Source: Deltaproteobacteria bacterium CG11_big_fil_rev_8_21_14_0_20_47_16 (GTDB taxonomy: Bacteria > UBA10199 > GCA-002796325 > 1-14-0-20-47-16). Taken from it: DNA of 64,000 nt. The stretch lies in assembly GCA_002796325.1 (NCBI GenBank), contig PCXA01000015.1, positions 1 through 64,000 of the forward strand, read 5' to 3'. Position 1 is the stretch's first letter; every line of letters begins with the position of its first letter. The translations under genes and the position numbers were made by a program. Below, one piece after another: positions 8,787 to 16,665 of the stretch. A model generated the notes under the pieces. The model did no database searches. It saw only the letters and a list, made by a program, of their open reading frames with translations, and was not told the DNA's origin.

Positions 8787-9461
8787 TTAGAGGCCCGCGG
8801 GCAACAGGATTCTGGTTAAATATTGAATAGGTACCGCAATAACATGAAGTGCACCGGTAACGAGCAGGATCAAAATAATCCACATGCCATATTGGGCAAA
8901 GCGATCATAGCTGTCCACCCACTTGGCGGGCAGCAGTCCACGAATAATCCCCCCACCATCGAGCGGAAAAATTGGCAGCAAATTGAATACCGCCAATGCA
9001 ATGTTCAACATGACTCCCAAGTGGCAAGCTGCTACTAAATAACCGAGTGCCGTTGCCCCAAAACTATCTCGAGTAAGCCCCTGAAAGACGCCTCTGTTAT
9101 CCAAGCCCACAATACCATGCGCAATTCCGGCAATCACAAGTGCCAAGAGCGTGTTGCTCACAGGCCCCGCCAGTGCAATCCACAAATGATCTTCGCGTGG
9201 GCGTTTCAGATTGCGAGGATCAACCGGCACCGGCTTTCCCCACCCAAAGAGCGGAAAGTTCATGAAGATAGCAACCACGGGCAACACAAAGGTACCGATG
9301 AAATCAATGTGCGGAAATGGATTGAGCGTAATACGCCCCAGCAAGCGCGCAGTCGGGTCGCCAAACTTGTTGGCGACCCACGCATGCGCGGCCTCATGCA
9401 AACTCAAACTAAAGAGCATGAGCGGATAAAAGATGATAAAAAATTCTAAGCGATCTGTCAT
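8787..9461 (-). CDS. Site-2-protease-type M50 zinc metallopeptidase
   Basis: Small polytopic membrane protease (224 aa). The zinc motif H-E-A-A-H is at residues 22-26 in the first helix, and the third-ligand motif N-L-L-P-I-F-P-L-D-G-G is near 165. This compact form without a PDZ domain is commonly found upstream of trpS-scpA in deltaproteobacteria; its substrates are unknown. A small hairpin (GTGCT/AGCAC, 9468-9481) sits directly before the start codon on the mRNA. Confidence 0.9.
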   Translation of the reverse strand: MTDRLEFFIIFYPLMLFSLSLHEAAHAWVANKFGDPTARLLGRITLNPFPHIDFIGTFVLPVVAIFMNFPLFGWGKPVPVDPRNLKRPREDHLWIALAGPVSNTLLALVIAGIAHGIVGLDNRGVFQGLTRDSFGATALGYLVAACHLGVMLNIALAVFNLLPIFPLDGGGIIRGLLPAKWVDSYDRFAQYGMWIILILLVTGALHVIAVPIQYLTRILLPAGL

Positions 9462-9506
9462 GATGTTGTGCTTGCTAGCACATCACCTTGCTTCCGCCAG
9501 TTTTTT

Positions 9507-11420
9507 CTAGAGATGACGTTCAACAAATGTGAATTTGTTTTTGTCAATCAAGCCATGGATCATTTTGTCAGCTAGCTTTGGCATTGCTGAAACCACATCT
9601 TGACCAAACTTCTGATAGCCTGCCAAATCACCATTGGCTTGGAAAGTCATAATGGCCTCGCGCAACTTAATGGCGGCAGCAAGAAGCTTTGGATAATCAA
9701 TTTTGATGCGTTGACCCTTTTTAGTGTTTACAAGCTTCATTGCACCTTCTTTAAAGAAGAAGGCAATTTCCAAAACCGCACCATAGGTATGATCACGCAG
9801 CTTTCCAGCTAAGAACGCATCTTTACCTTTTCTATAACGAAGCAATGAATAGCCTGCAATTTTACGCAACATAGGCTTTGCAGTCTCGATTGTCAGATCG
9901 CCTGCATCAATTTTCATTTTTGTAACCACTGCGTTTGTAAGATCTGCTTTGGGTTCATCGGCATCGCCCCAATGTGCACCAAAGATCGCTCCCATTTGTT
10001 GACCATTGGGTGTGATGTGACTGCGTTGCGGGCCCAATAAATGGCCGGACTCATGATTCACCACGTACTCAATGACCACTTGGAAATCGTTATGCTCTGG
10101 CAGTTTTTCATCAACAAGCAACAGCCCTAACTGCTCTTTGGATCTTGTGAGCCCACTTTGTAGTGAGTCTAACCAAATCAAACGGTTACTACCCTCAGTA
10201 CCATATGAGTAGTTGGGAATGTTATTGCCTGCAGGTTCTGTAATGGCAAATGTTCTCAAAAACCCGGCTGTTGTTAAATGGAACATGGGATCTGCAAAGC
10301 CACCCCGTGTAGATAAATTACGGGGTTTGTAATTTGGAATCTGTGTTGATGACTCCAGCTTGGGGAAGAGTTTTGCAATTGCTGATAGTTTCTGCATTGA
10401 CTGCGGATCCCGAACACCAACCTGCAACACATAAGGGAACTTGGTGTTGTCATCCCAATAGGATTCACTTGGGCCAATATGAACACGGAATAAACCACCA
10501 TCAACTTCGCCCGCATCGATTGTTGCCTGCATGGCTGCCTTTTCGTCGGCTGCGGAGCCCGTTGTGAAGAATTGGGCCCACTTGCGCAACTGATCTTGAA
10601 CCTTGGAATTTAAGCCCTGCCCATCCACTTGTAACGCCGCAACTTCAAGTAATGCAGCCGCAAGCTTCTGGTGCAATTCTTTCACAGGTGCATACAGTGG
10701 TAATGGTGTGGATTGGATCTTTCCGTTTGCATCACGTGACAACACTGTTGTGGGACGCAGTTCTTCGGCATTTGCAGGCAATGTCTGCCCCAACTTTTTA
10801 AAATCAGCCATGCTGATATCTGATGCAATCATGCCATTGATCGGTGAGCGATCTGGGAAGAATGGGAACAAGCTACAGGTTGGGTCAATAATATACGCAT
10901 CAAACCCCGCACAGGTATCATTCATAAAGCGGCTATAAAGAATCTTGGAATAGTAATCCCCGTAAGATGCCATATACGACGCTTGTGCATTGGCGTTGGG
11001 GTCTTCTTGAATGCTTTCAATATGATTAATGAGCGGTGCCACTTTAGAATCTAAAAGATATGCCGCTTTCTGTTCAACAGGACTGAGCAATTCAATGGGG
11101 CCTCTGTAGACAATACGTTTGTGAAATAGTGCGCTCGTTTCAACACGGGCCAAACGCTTGGCTTCGACCGCGTCCATAATGCCACGGATATCCTTAGCCA
11201 ATACGGAGTTAAACGCCGTGACATGTTCCTTAGTATTGTATGCCTTTTGTGCAACATCACTTAATTTGATTTCATCAGCATCGACCACCAGCGGGTTATG
11301 GGTATCCTTCTCCCAAATAATGCCCACTTTATTTTCATTGAATTGCTTGCGATAGCGCTCAGACGGCTGAGGATTTTCAGGAAGTGTAAATGGGGGAATC
11401 ACGCGTGTAACATCGGCCAT
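9507..11420 (-). CDS. Dipeptidyl-peptidase III (M49)-like zinc metallopeptidase
   Basis: 637 aa without a signal peptide. The zinc motif is N-H-E-S-G-H-L-L-G near residue 455, followed about 50 residues later by D-E-P-K-A-D, matching the E-x-x-x-D second motif of M49-like enzymes. Classical DPP III has H-E-x-x-G-H with an extra residue; here the spacing is the ordinary H-E-x-x-H. Active as an exopeptidase on short peptides if the family assignment holds. A strong AAGGAG sits 6-7 nt before the ATG. It lies between xerD and the M50 peptidase and is not part of any pathway evident here. Confidence 0.75.
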   Translation of the reverse strand: MADVTRVIPPFTLPENPQPSERYRKQFNENKVGIIWEKDTHNPLVVDADEIKLSDVAQKAYNTKEHVTAFNSVLAKDIRGIMDAVEAKRLARVETSALFHKRIVYRGPIELLSPVEQKAAYLLDSKVAPLINHIESIQEDPNANAQASYMASYGDYYSKILYSRFMNDTCAGFDAYIIDPTCSLFPFFPDRSPINGMIASDISMADFKKLGQTLPANAEELRPTTVLSRDANGKIQSTPLPLYAPVKELHQKLAAALLEVAALQVDGQGLNSKVQDQLRKWAQFFTTGSAADEKAAMQATIDAGEVDGGLFRVHIGPSESYWDDNTKFPYVLQVGVRDPQSMQKLSAIAKLFPKLESSTQIPNYKPRNLSTRGGFADPMFHLTTAGFLRTFAITEPAGNNIPNYSYGTEGSNRLIWLDSLQSGLTRSKEQLGLLLVDEKLPEHNDFQVVIEYVVNHESGHLLGPQRSHITPNGQQMGAIFGAHWGDADEPKADLTNAVVTKMKIDAGDLTIETAKPMLRKIAGYSLLRYRKGKDAFLAGKLRDHTYGAVLEIAFFFKEGAMKLVNTKKGQRIKIDYPKLLAAAIKLREAIMTFQANGDLAGYQKFGQDVVSAMPKLADKMIHGLIDKNKFTFVERHL

Positions 11421-11500
11421 ACAAGTCTCCTTTTTGCAGATTGTTGTGAGGTGCTAATTTGCGGGGCCAAGACCACAAAAACCCGCATCTGGCAAGGGTT

Positions 11501-12406
11501 TTACGACCGCGGGTGAAATTTTTTATAGATATCTTTTAGATGGGTTGTCGAGAGATGGGTGTAAATTTGTGTCGTGGTCACATCGGCATGACCCAACATT
11601 TCCTGTACAGATCGCAGGTCTGCACCGTGCTCAATTAAGTGCGTGGCAAAACTGTGGCGCAGCATGTGCGGTGTCACGCGCTGGGGAGCGGCAATTTTCA
11701 GCGCATGGTCGCGAATCATGCGCCAAGCACTTTGGCGTGTCCATTGCGTCCCACGCGATGAAATAAAGACCATGTCGGGCGACCTGTCTCGCTGCCACTG
11801 GCTGCGCGGCCCATTAATATAGTCACGCAAGGCATCGAGTGCTTCGCGCCCAATTGGAATAAGCCGCTCCTTACTGCCCTTTCCCATGGTAAGCAAATAA
11901 CCCTTGTCCCACTGAATTTGATGCAGCGGCAGATTCACGGCTTCAGACACACGCAACCCAGTTGCATACATCAATTGCAAAAAGGCACGATCTCGTATCC
12001 CTAGATTTGTATCAGATGCAGGAGACTCCAATAACCGCGACACCCAATCTTCATTCAAGACCTTGGGCAGTTTTTTCCAACCGCGCGGCGATTCAAATTC
12101 TTGCGCAGGATTTTTAGAAATTATTTTTTCGCTACACAAATACTGCAGCCAGCCGCGAATGGTTACAATGCTGCGTGCAATGCTGCGCGACTTGCGGCCT
12201 GCCTTGTGCGACGCTGCGACAAATTGAAAGACATGTGCATCCAAAATTTTCTTTGGATCTGTAACACAGGACTTCTCTAAAAAAGCTAGCCAATGCTGCA
12301 GGTCAGTGGAGTAGGCCAAAATTGTGTTTACCGAAAGACGCCGCTCTACTTTTAAGTAGCGAATAAAGTCGTCGACCGCTTGCGATAATGGGATGACCGT
12401 TGACAT
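11501..12406 (-). CDS. xerD: Tyrosine recombinase XerD/XerC
   Basis: Site-specific recombinase that resolves chromosome dimers at dif. It has an N-terminal SAM-like core-binding domain (residues 8-95) and a catalytic domain with all the family residues: Arg in A-T-G-L-R-V-S-E, Lys in G-K-G-S-K-E-R, H-x-x-R in H-M-L-R-H-S-F, His in L-G-H-A-D-V, and Tyr in T-Q-I-Y-T-H. At 301 aa with no nearby attachment sites it is a housekeeping Xer protein; D versus C cannot be decided from sequence alone. Its start codon is only 28 nt from that of the divergent EI24 gene. Confidence 0.92.
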   Translation of the reverse strand: MSTVIPLSQAVDDFIRYLKVERRLSVNTILAYSTDLQHWLAFLEKSCVTDPKKILDAHVFQFVAASHKAGRKSRSIARSIVTIRGWLQYLCSEKIISKNPAQEFESPRGWKKLPKVLNEDWVSRLLESPASDTNLGIRDRAFLQLMYATGLRVSEAVNLPLHQIQWDKGYLLTMGKGSKERLIPIGREALDALRDYINGPRSQWQRDRSPDMVFISSRGTQWTRQSAWRMIRDHALKIAAPQRVTPHMLRHSFATHLIEHGADLRSVQEMLGHADVTTTQIYTHLSTTHLKDIYKKFHPRS

Positions 12407-12417
12407 GAATGACCGCT

Positions 12418-12446
12418 AGTATAAAGAAGAGTCCATGAACGCTCAA
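12418..12446 (-). promoter_or_regulatory. xerD promoter, predicted leaderless transcript
   Basis: On the minus strand: TTGAGC (12446-12441), a 17-bp spacer, TATACT (12423-12418), then 11 nt to the ATG at 12406. No Shine-Dalgarno lies between. The elements extend into the first codons of the divergent gene. Confidence 0.5.
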
Positions 12447-13235
12447 GCGGGAATCCGAAAGATTGGCAGCTTTGCGCAAGGCACCCAGTGCATTTTGTTG
12501 GGGTTTCGGTATCTTTTCAGCAACCCCAAGCTCATTGCCTATGCGATTTTGCCGTTCATTGTACAAGTTGCGATTTTAGTGGCATTATTGGCAATGTTTG
12601 GTGGCAAGTTTTCAGCACTCTTTCAGTGGCTTTCAGGCTGGGTCCAAGCCTGGCACATCCAAAACCCCGATACCATCTGGCTTAAGACCATGAATTTCTT
12701 TTTATGGGGCGCGACTGAATTCTTCCGCATCTTGGTATTCATCGTTGGTATTATCTTGGTATCCATCGCCGGCTTTGTGATTGGCATGGTAATCACCTCA
12801 CCACTCAACGATCTGCTCTCAGAAAAAACCGAGGCCACACAACGCGAACCACAAACGGTACCATTTACACTGCACTACTTGTGGTACCTGATCCGCGGCG
12901 AATTGGCAAAAGCGGTCTTCTTACTCGCTGTGCCGCTCGCCTTACTGTTATTTAATTTAATCCCGGGGTTCGGCACAGTCATCTACGTCGCTTTATCCAG
13001 TATCTTTGGCATGTGGTCCATGGGGATTGCCTATATTGACTACCCGGTTTCTCGTGCAAACCCCACATTTGGTCCCCGATTTGCCTTTTACCGCGAGCAT
13101 TTTGCCGCAATTTCAGGCTTTGGTGTCATCTTCTTCATCCCCTTCTTTAACTTTATATTTAGCTCCCCACTCGTCGTTGGCAGCACACTTCTCTATATGC
13201 GCCTCACCCCACAAAGCCCACAAAGCCGCCCCTAA
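12435..13235 (+). CDS. EI24/CysZ-like integral membrane protein
   Basis: 266 aa with five or six hydrophobic helices. The motif G-F-R-Y-L-F-S-N-P-K-L-I-A-Y-A-I-L-P near the N terminus and L-F-N-L-I-P-G-F-G near 180 fit the EI24 superfamily (CysZ sulfate transporter in enterobacteria). No cysteine biosynthesis genes are nearby, so the substrate is unknown. TATAAA lies 9 nt before the ATG and there is no ribosome binding site. Its divergent neighbour xerD shares the intergenic space. Confidence 0.8.
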   Translation: MNAQAGIRKIGSFAQGTQCILLGFRYLFSNPKLIAYAILPFIVQVAILVALLAMFGGKFSALFQWLSGWVQAWHIQNPDTIWLKTMNFFLWGATEFFRILVFIVGIILVSIAGFVIGMVITSPLNDLLSEKTEATQREPQTVPFTLHYLWYLIRGELAKAVFLLAVPLALLLFNLIPGFGTVIYVALSSIFGMWSMGIAYIDYPVSRANPTFGPRFAFYREHFAAISGFGVIFFIPFFNFIFSSPLVVGSTLLYMRLTPQSPQSRP

Positions 13236-13236
13236 C

Positions 13237-13285
13237 TGCACCCCGTACATTTCGCCTAGGGTTTATCTTGTTTAAAATTAAATAG
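13237..13285 (+). repeat. Dispersed element, copy 1
   Basis: A 31-bp sequence (13237-13267, beginning tgcaccccgtacatttcg) recurs exactly, in inverse orientation, at 25685-25715. Similarity decays through an AT-rich tail that still shares tttaaaat. It lies just after the stop of the EI24 gene and before the convergent trmB. It is not a convincing hairpin. Confidence 0.8.
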
Positions 13286-13879
13286 TTAGACTGTTTTGTA
13301 TTTTTGGGAGTAGATGTTGCGGCCCATGGCACGCCACTTTTGATAGAAGTAACTGGGAAAGGTACCATCGTCGTCCGTTGAAATCGCCGGATGATTAAGC
13401 GATTCGAACCGGTCATTTGTTGCAATAATGTCGGCTGTCCACTCTGCGTAATCGCACCAGTCGGTTGTAAAATACAGAACCCCATTCGGGATCAAGGCGT
13501 CTGCACACGACTGCACGAACGGTGTTTGAATGAGCCGATTCTTAAAATGCTTACGCTTGGGCCACGGATCCGGAAACCAAATGTGAATCTCATGCACACC
13601 CTCGCGAAACACTTCGGGCAGCACACGCCGCGCGTCCCCTTGAATCAACCACACATTTTCTAATTTATTTTTTTCGCGGCGCACACAGAGCTTATCAAAT
13701 CGCTCGTGCATCAACTCAATGCCACAGACAAGTGCGTTGGGATGTTGTGACGCCAAGTGAAATAGAAAATCGCCGCGGCCCGGACCAATTTCCACAATGA
13801 TGCGCCCATCACTTGATTGAGGCTGGGCCGGATAGCACCACAACGGGTCCCGATAAACGTGAGGAAGATAGTCGTTCAT
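13286..13879 (-). CDS. trmB: tRNA (guanine-N7-)-methyltransferase
   Basis: SAM-dependent enzyme making m7G46 in tRNA. The SAM-binding motif I is E-I-G-P-G-R-G-D-F, followed by the family motifs I-H-I-W-F-P-D-P-W-P-K and K-R-H-F-K-N-R-L. The start is set at the ATG at 13879, which overlaps the folE stop as TAATG and gives 197 aa; the longer frame extension would run far into folE and encodes nothing family-like. Confidence 0.93.
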   Translation of the reverse strand: MNDYLPHVYRDPLWCYPAQPQSSDGRIIVEIGPGRGDFLFHLASQHPNALVCGIELMHERFDKLCVRREKNKLENVWLIQGDARRVLPEVFREGVHEIHIWFPDPWPKRKHFKNRLIQTPFVQSCADALIPNGVLYFTTDWCDYAEWTADIIATNDRFESLNHPAISTDDDGTFPSYFYQKWRAMGRNIYSQKYKTV

Positions 13880-14421
13880 TATCGATTGATGAGTGTCAGA
13901 AATTCGTCGCGCGTGGCTTGCTTGCTGCGGAAGTTGCCCAACATGTGTGAGGTCTGCATGGTGGCACCATGCTTTTGCACACCACGCATTTGCATGCACA
14001 AGTGCTGCGCTTCCACAATCACGCCCACACCACGTGGCTGCAAGATATCATTTAACGTGTCCGCAATCTGTGTGGTCAAACGCTCCTGCACTTGCAGGCG
14101 TCGCGCATACAAATCCACCATGCGCGCAATCTTTGAAATCCCAACGATCTTACCATTGGGAATGTACGCCACATGGGCGGATCCAAAAAATGGCATCAGG
14201 TGATGTTCACACAAACTATAAAGTGGAATATCTTTGAGAACGACCATCTCTTCGTACTTATCACTAAACGTGGCGTTGCGAATCAGCTCAATGGGGTCCT
14301 GGCGATAACCTTCTGTTAGAAACTGATAGCTCTCGGACACCCGCTTAGGCGTTTCCAAAAGCCCTTCTCTTTCAGGGTTTTCGCCGATTTCTGCAAGTAG
14401 TGCTTTAATGATGTTTTGCAT
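13879..14421 (-). CDS. folE: GTP cyclohydrolase I
   Basis: Converts GTP to dihydroneopterin triphosphate, first step of folate synthesis. The zinc ligands are visible in [10 protein letters not shown] and in Q-H-L-C-M-Q, and P-K-R-V near residue 25 and I-G-I/V-S-K-I-A-R are typical. The ATG at 14421 gives 180 aa, the family length; a TTG at 14454 would lengthen it but overlaps the predicted -35. Co-transcribed with trmB. Confidence 0.95.
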   Translation of the reverse strand: MQNIIKALLAEIGENPEREGLLETPKRVSESYQFLTEGYRQDPIELIRNATFSDKYEEMVVLKDIPLYSLCEHHLMPFFGSAHVAYIPNGKIVGISKIARMVDLYARRLQVQERLTTQIADTLNDILQPRGVGVIVEAQHLCMQMRGVQKHGATMQTSHMLGNFRSKQATRDEFLTLINR

Positions 14422-14430
14422 AGTGCGGGG

Positions 14431-14459
14431 CTTATAGGCAGGGCCCGCTATCAAAACAA
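14431..14459 (-). promoter_or_regulatory. folE promoter, predicted leaderless transcript
   Basis: Minus strand: TTGTTT (14459-14454), 17-bp spacer, TATAAG (14436-14431), 9 nt to the ATG at 14421. No ribosome binding site. A perfect 7-bp palindrome (gcaggac/gtcctgc, 14481-14496) lies 20 nt upstream of the -35. Confidence 0.5.
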
Positions 14460-14519
14460 GCGAAAATTGCTCGTAATAGCGCAGGACGGGTCCTGCACTG
14501 ATACTTCACTCAAGGAAGC

Positions 14520-14735
14520 ACACATTTCATTCGTAGAGCTACGCTGTGCTGAGTATTAAGGCATGTTTATGAGCGTAGTCGTATGACGATGGCAAAAATG
14601 CCATTGGCCATCGAGCTTGAAGGCCGACCAGCAGGAGGACATTCAAGCTCGTTTTATGGCCATAGCATTTTTGTCGAGTCATGACGGCGCGATTATGCCA
14701 CTCAGCACAGCGTAGATTCGGAGAATGAAATGTGT
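14520..14735. repeat. 216-bp inverted repeat: giant hairpin or MITE-like element
   Basis: Two arms of about 100 nt pair imperfectly around a 20-nt loop (14622-14641). Perfect blocks: 14520-14532 with 14723-14735 (13 nt, acacatttcattc), 14540-14554 with 14700-14714 (15 nt), 14593-14601 with 14665-14673 (9 nt), 14612-14621 with 14642-14651 (10 nt). The rest aligns with small gaps. It fills the non-coding stretch between folE and the GMC oxidoreductase (14460-14742); no ORF of note is inside. The perfect terminal repeats suggest a MITE or a structured RNA; I could not find a target-site duplication. Confidence 0.85.
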
Positions 14736-14742
14736 GGAGCTA

Positions 14743-16665
14743 CTACAAACATTCTCGACCAATATATCCAGCAATTTTGTGGGCGGCAGCCATGATGCTG
14801 AGTTGAGGATTAACTCCTAAAGAAGTTGGGAAAATACTGCCATCGGTGACGTATAAATTGTCAAAACCGTACAAACGACAGTGAGGATCCAGAACAGATT
14901 CGTGTGGGTCTGCGCCCATACGGCATGTACCCAATGGATGAAAGGCCTGGAGTTCCAAATCCTTGGCGTGAATGCGCGTATTGTAAATCGGCGCACTGCC
15001 CTGCTCGCGTGTTAACACCGGCAACTGATGAATGCCCGGAAACACCTTGGTCGCACCAGCGGCAAAGAAGATGTCCACCAATGTTGAAATACCACGCACA
15101 AATCGACGCACATCGGTCTTGTTCAAATTATAAAGTGCCAACGCGTGTCCATTGGGCATGCGCAAAATACGTCCACTGGTTGTGTCCGACACCATCAAAC
15201 CAAAACAGGCCAAGTGATTGTAGCGCTCCATTACCTCGCGATGTGCGGGGCCATTGAGCAAGAATGACGTCGCCGTGTATGCGGGCGGCGTAAAGATTCC
15301 TTCGAAGACAATTCCTTCGGCTGCCAAATCATGCACGACCATGCCCTGCGGAATTTCATCCCACCCACGGACTTCGTCTGGAAATAATGCAAGTGCCTTG
15401 GTGGCGGGATGCAATGTCAAATGTCGACCAATCAAACGCGAGGGATCAGGCACACCCGAGCGACGCAAGACCACCGGGGTATGAAAGGTACCACAGGCCA
15501 AAATGACAATTTTGGCTTCAACCGTTAATTTACCACGTCGCTTACCAGTTTGTGGGTCGCAAAAATAGGCCGTCACACCGGTGGCATGGCCGTGCCGAAA
15601 ATCCACGTGACTGACAAGTGTTGATGCATACAACCGCGCACCCGCTTCTAAGGCTGCGGGAATATAAGTAAGGGCCATACTTTGTTTGGCATTTGTTGGA
15701 CAACCAAACGCGCAAACACCACTGCCTTGACAGTTGGGTGCATTGCGAATTAGCGGTTCGGCGGTGAATCCCAACTTTTTAGCACCTTCTTGAAACAGGT
15801 GACTGTTGCGACCCAAATGCGATTCCGCCGCAGGTGCCACGTGCAGCATGCGTTCAACTTCTTCATAATGTTTACCCATGCGGTCGGGTGACCAATTGGC
15901 AAGACCATATTCCCGAACCCAACGGTCATACAAGCGATCCGATGCACGCAAACAGGTGCCTGAATTAATTTCGGTTGTTCCCCCCACACAGCGTCCAACA
16001 GGAGTCAAAATAGCAGGATATCCCACCGTATGCACCATACCGCCATAGCGATACATCTTGCGCGTTTCTGTAATGGCATCTTTACCGTAATCTTTGTGTG
16101 AAAAGTAACTTCCCTCTTCTAAGATCAACACAGAATATCCCTGCGATGCCAAGGTATGTGCAGCCACCGCACCACCAGCGCCACTTCCCACAATACAGAC
16201 ATCCACAATTTCAGTGCGATCACCTTCGGGTGCAAACTCAACATGGTCTGCACGCAACTGAGGCGTTGATTGTGGCGGTTTGAACTTGGGTGTGTAGCCA
16301 CATTGTGCGGCAACCTCTGGAACTGCATAGTAATTGGATACAATAATCGCTTCCAAGTAGCGACGCATCATGCGCCGCACCGACCAATGCGCACGCTGCC
16401 AGCGATCAACCAATTTGCGTCGCCGCTTTAATTTCATGCGACTAAAAAATTTTCCACTGAGTTGATAAAATGGACCCAACCATTCCAAACTATATAATAC
16501 GATTAGAAAGAGGATGCGTGAATCACGCGAAACAGATTGCAAGTGTTCATCCACGCGCTCTGCCAAGCGAACAGATGTTACAGAATGAGATAGCGACCCA
16601 CCTGGGACATCTAAGACCGCCTCTGCAAAGGCCTCAATGATCCGATGGCTGCGCGGGGACAACAT
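14743..16665 (-). CDS. GMC-family FAD-dependent oxidoreductase
   Basis: 640 aa. About 150 N-terminal residues are helical and basic; then the FAD-binding Rossmann motif G-S-G-A-G-G-A-V-A-A, the GMC segment C-V-G-G-T-T-E-I-N-S-G, and the C-terminal block H-P-L-G-T-C-R-M-G with the catalytic His, plus V-N-P-Q-L-S-I-M-A. A C-x(4)-C-x(3)-C cluster (C-Q-G-S-G-V-C-A-F-G-C) matches cholesterol-oxidase/long-chain-alcohol-oxidase-like members. Probably oxidises an alcohol or sterol-like substrate (inference). The ATG at 16665 has GGAG 7 nt upstream and is preferred to the TTG at 16686; it overlaps the end of dsbD by 32 nt. Confidence 0.88.
   Translation of the reverse strand: MLSPRSHRIIEAFAEAVLDVPGGSLSHSVTSVRLAERVDEHLQSVSRDSRILFLIVLYSLEWLGPFYQLSGKFFSRMKLKRRRKLVDRWQRAHWSVRRMMRRYLEAIIVSNYYAVPEVAAQCGYTPKFKPPQSTPQLRADHVEFAPEGDRTEIVDVCIVGSGAGGAVAAHTLASQGYSVLILEEGSYFSHKDYGKDAITETRKMYRYGGMVHTVGYPAILTPVGRCVGGTTEINSGTCLRASDRLYDRWVREYGLANWSPDRMGKHYEEVERMLHVAPAAESHLGRNSHLFQEGAKKLGFTAEPLIRNAPNCQGSGVCAFGCPTNAKQSMALTYIPAALEAGARLYASTLVSHVDFRHGHATGVTAYFCDPQTGKRRGKLTVEAKIVILACGTFHTPVVLRRSGVPDPSRLIGRHLTLHPATKALALFPDEVRGWDEIPQGMVVHDLAAEGIVFEGIFTPPAYTATSFLLNGPAHREVMERYNHLACFGLMVSDTTSGRILRMPNGHALALYNLNKTDVRRFVRGISTLVDIFFAAGATKVFPGIHQLPVLTREQGSAPIYNTRIHAKDLELQAFHPLGTCRMGADPHESVLDPHCRLYGFDNLYVTDGSIFPTSLGVNPQLSIMAAAHKIAGYIGRECL

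Noticed and set aside
13237-13267. Dispersed 31-bp element as a dif site for the nearby Xer recombinase
   Set aside because: dif is normally single and has two half-sites around a central spacer; this sequence shows no such symmetry and occurs twice.
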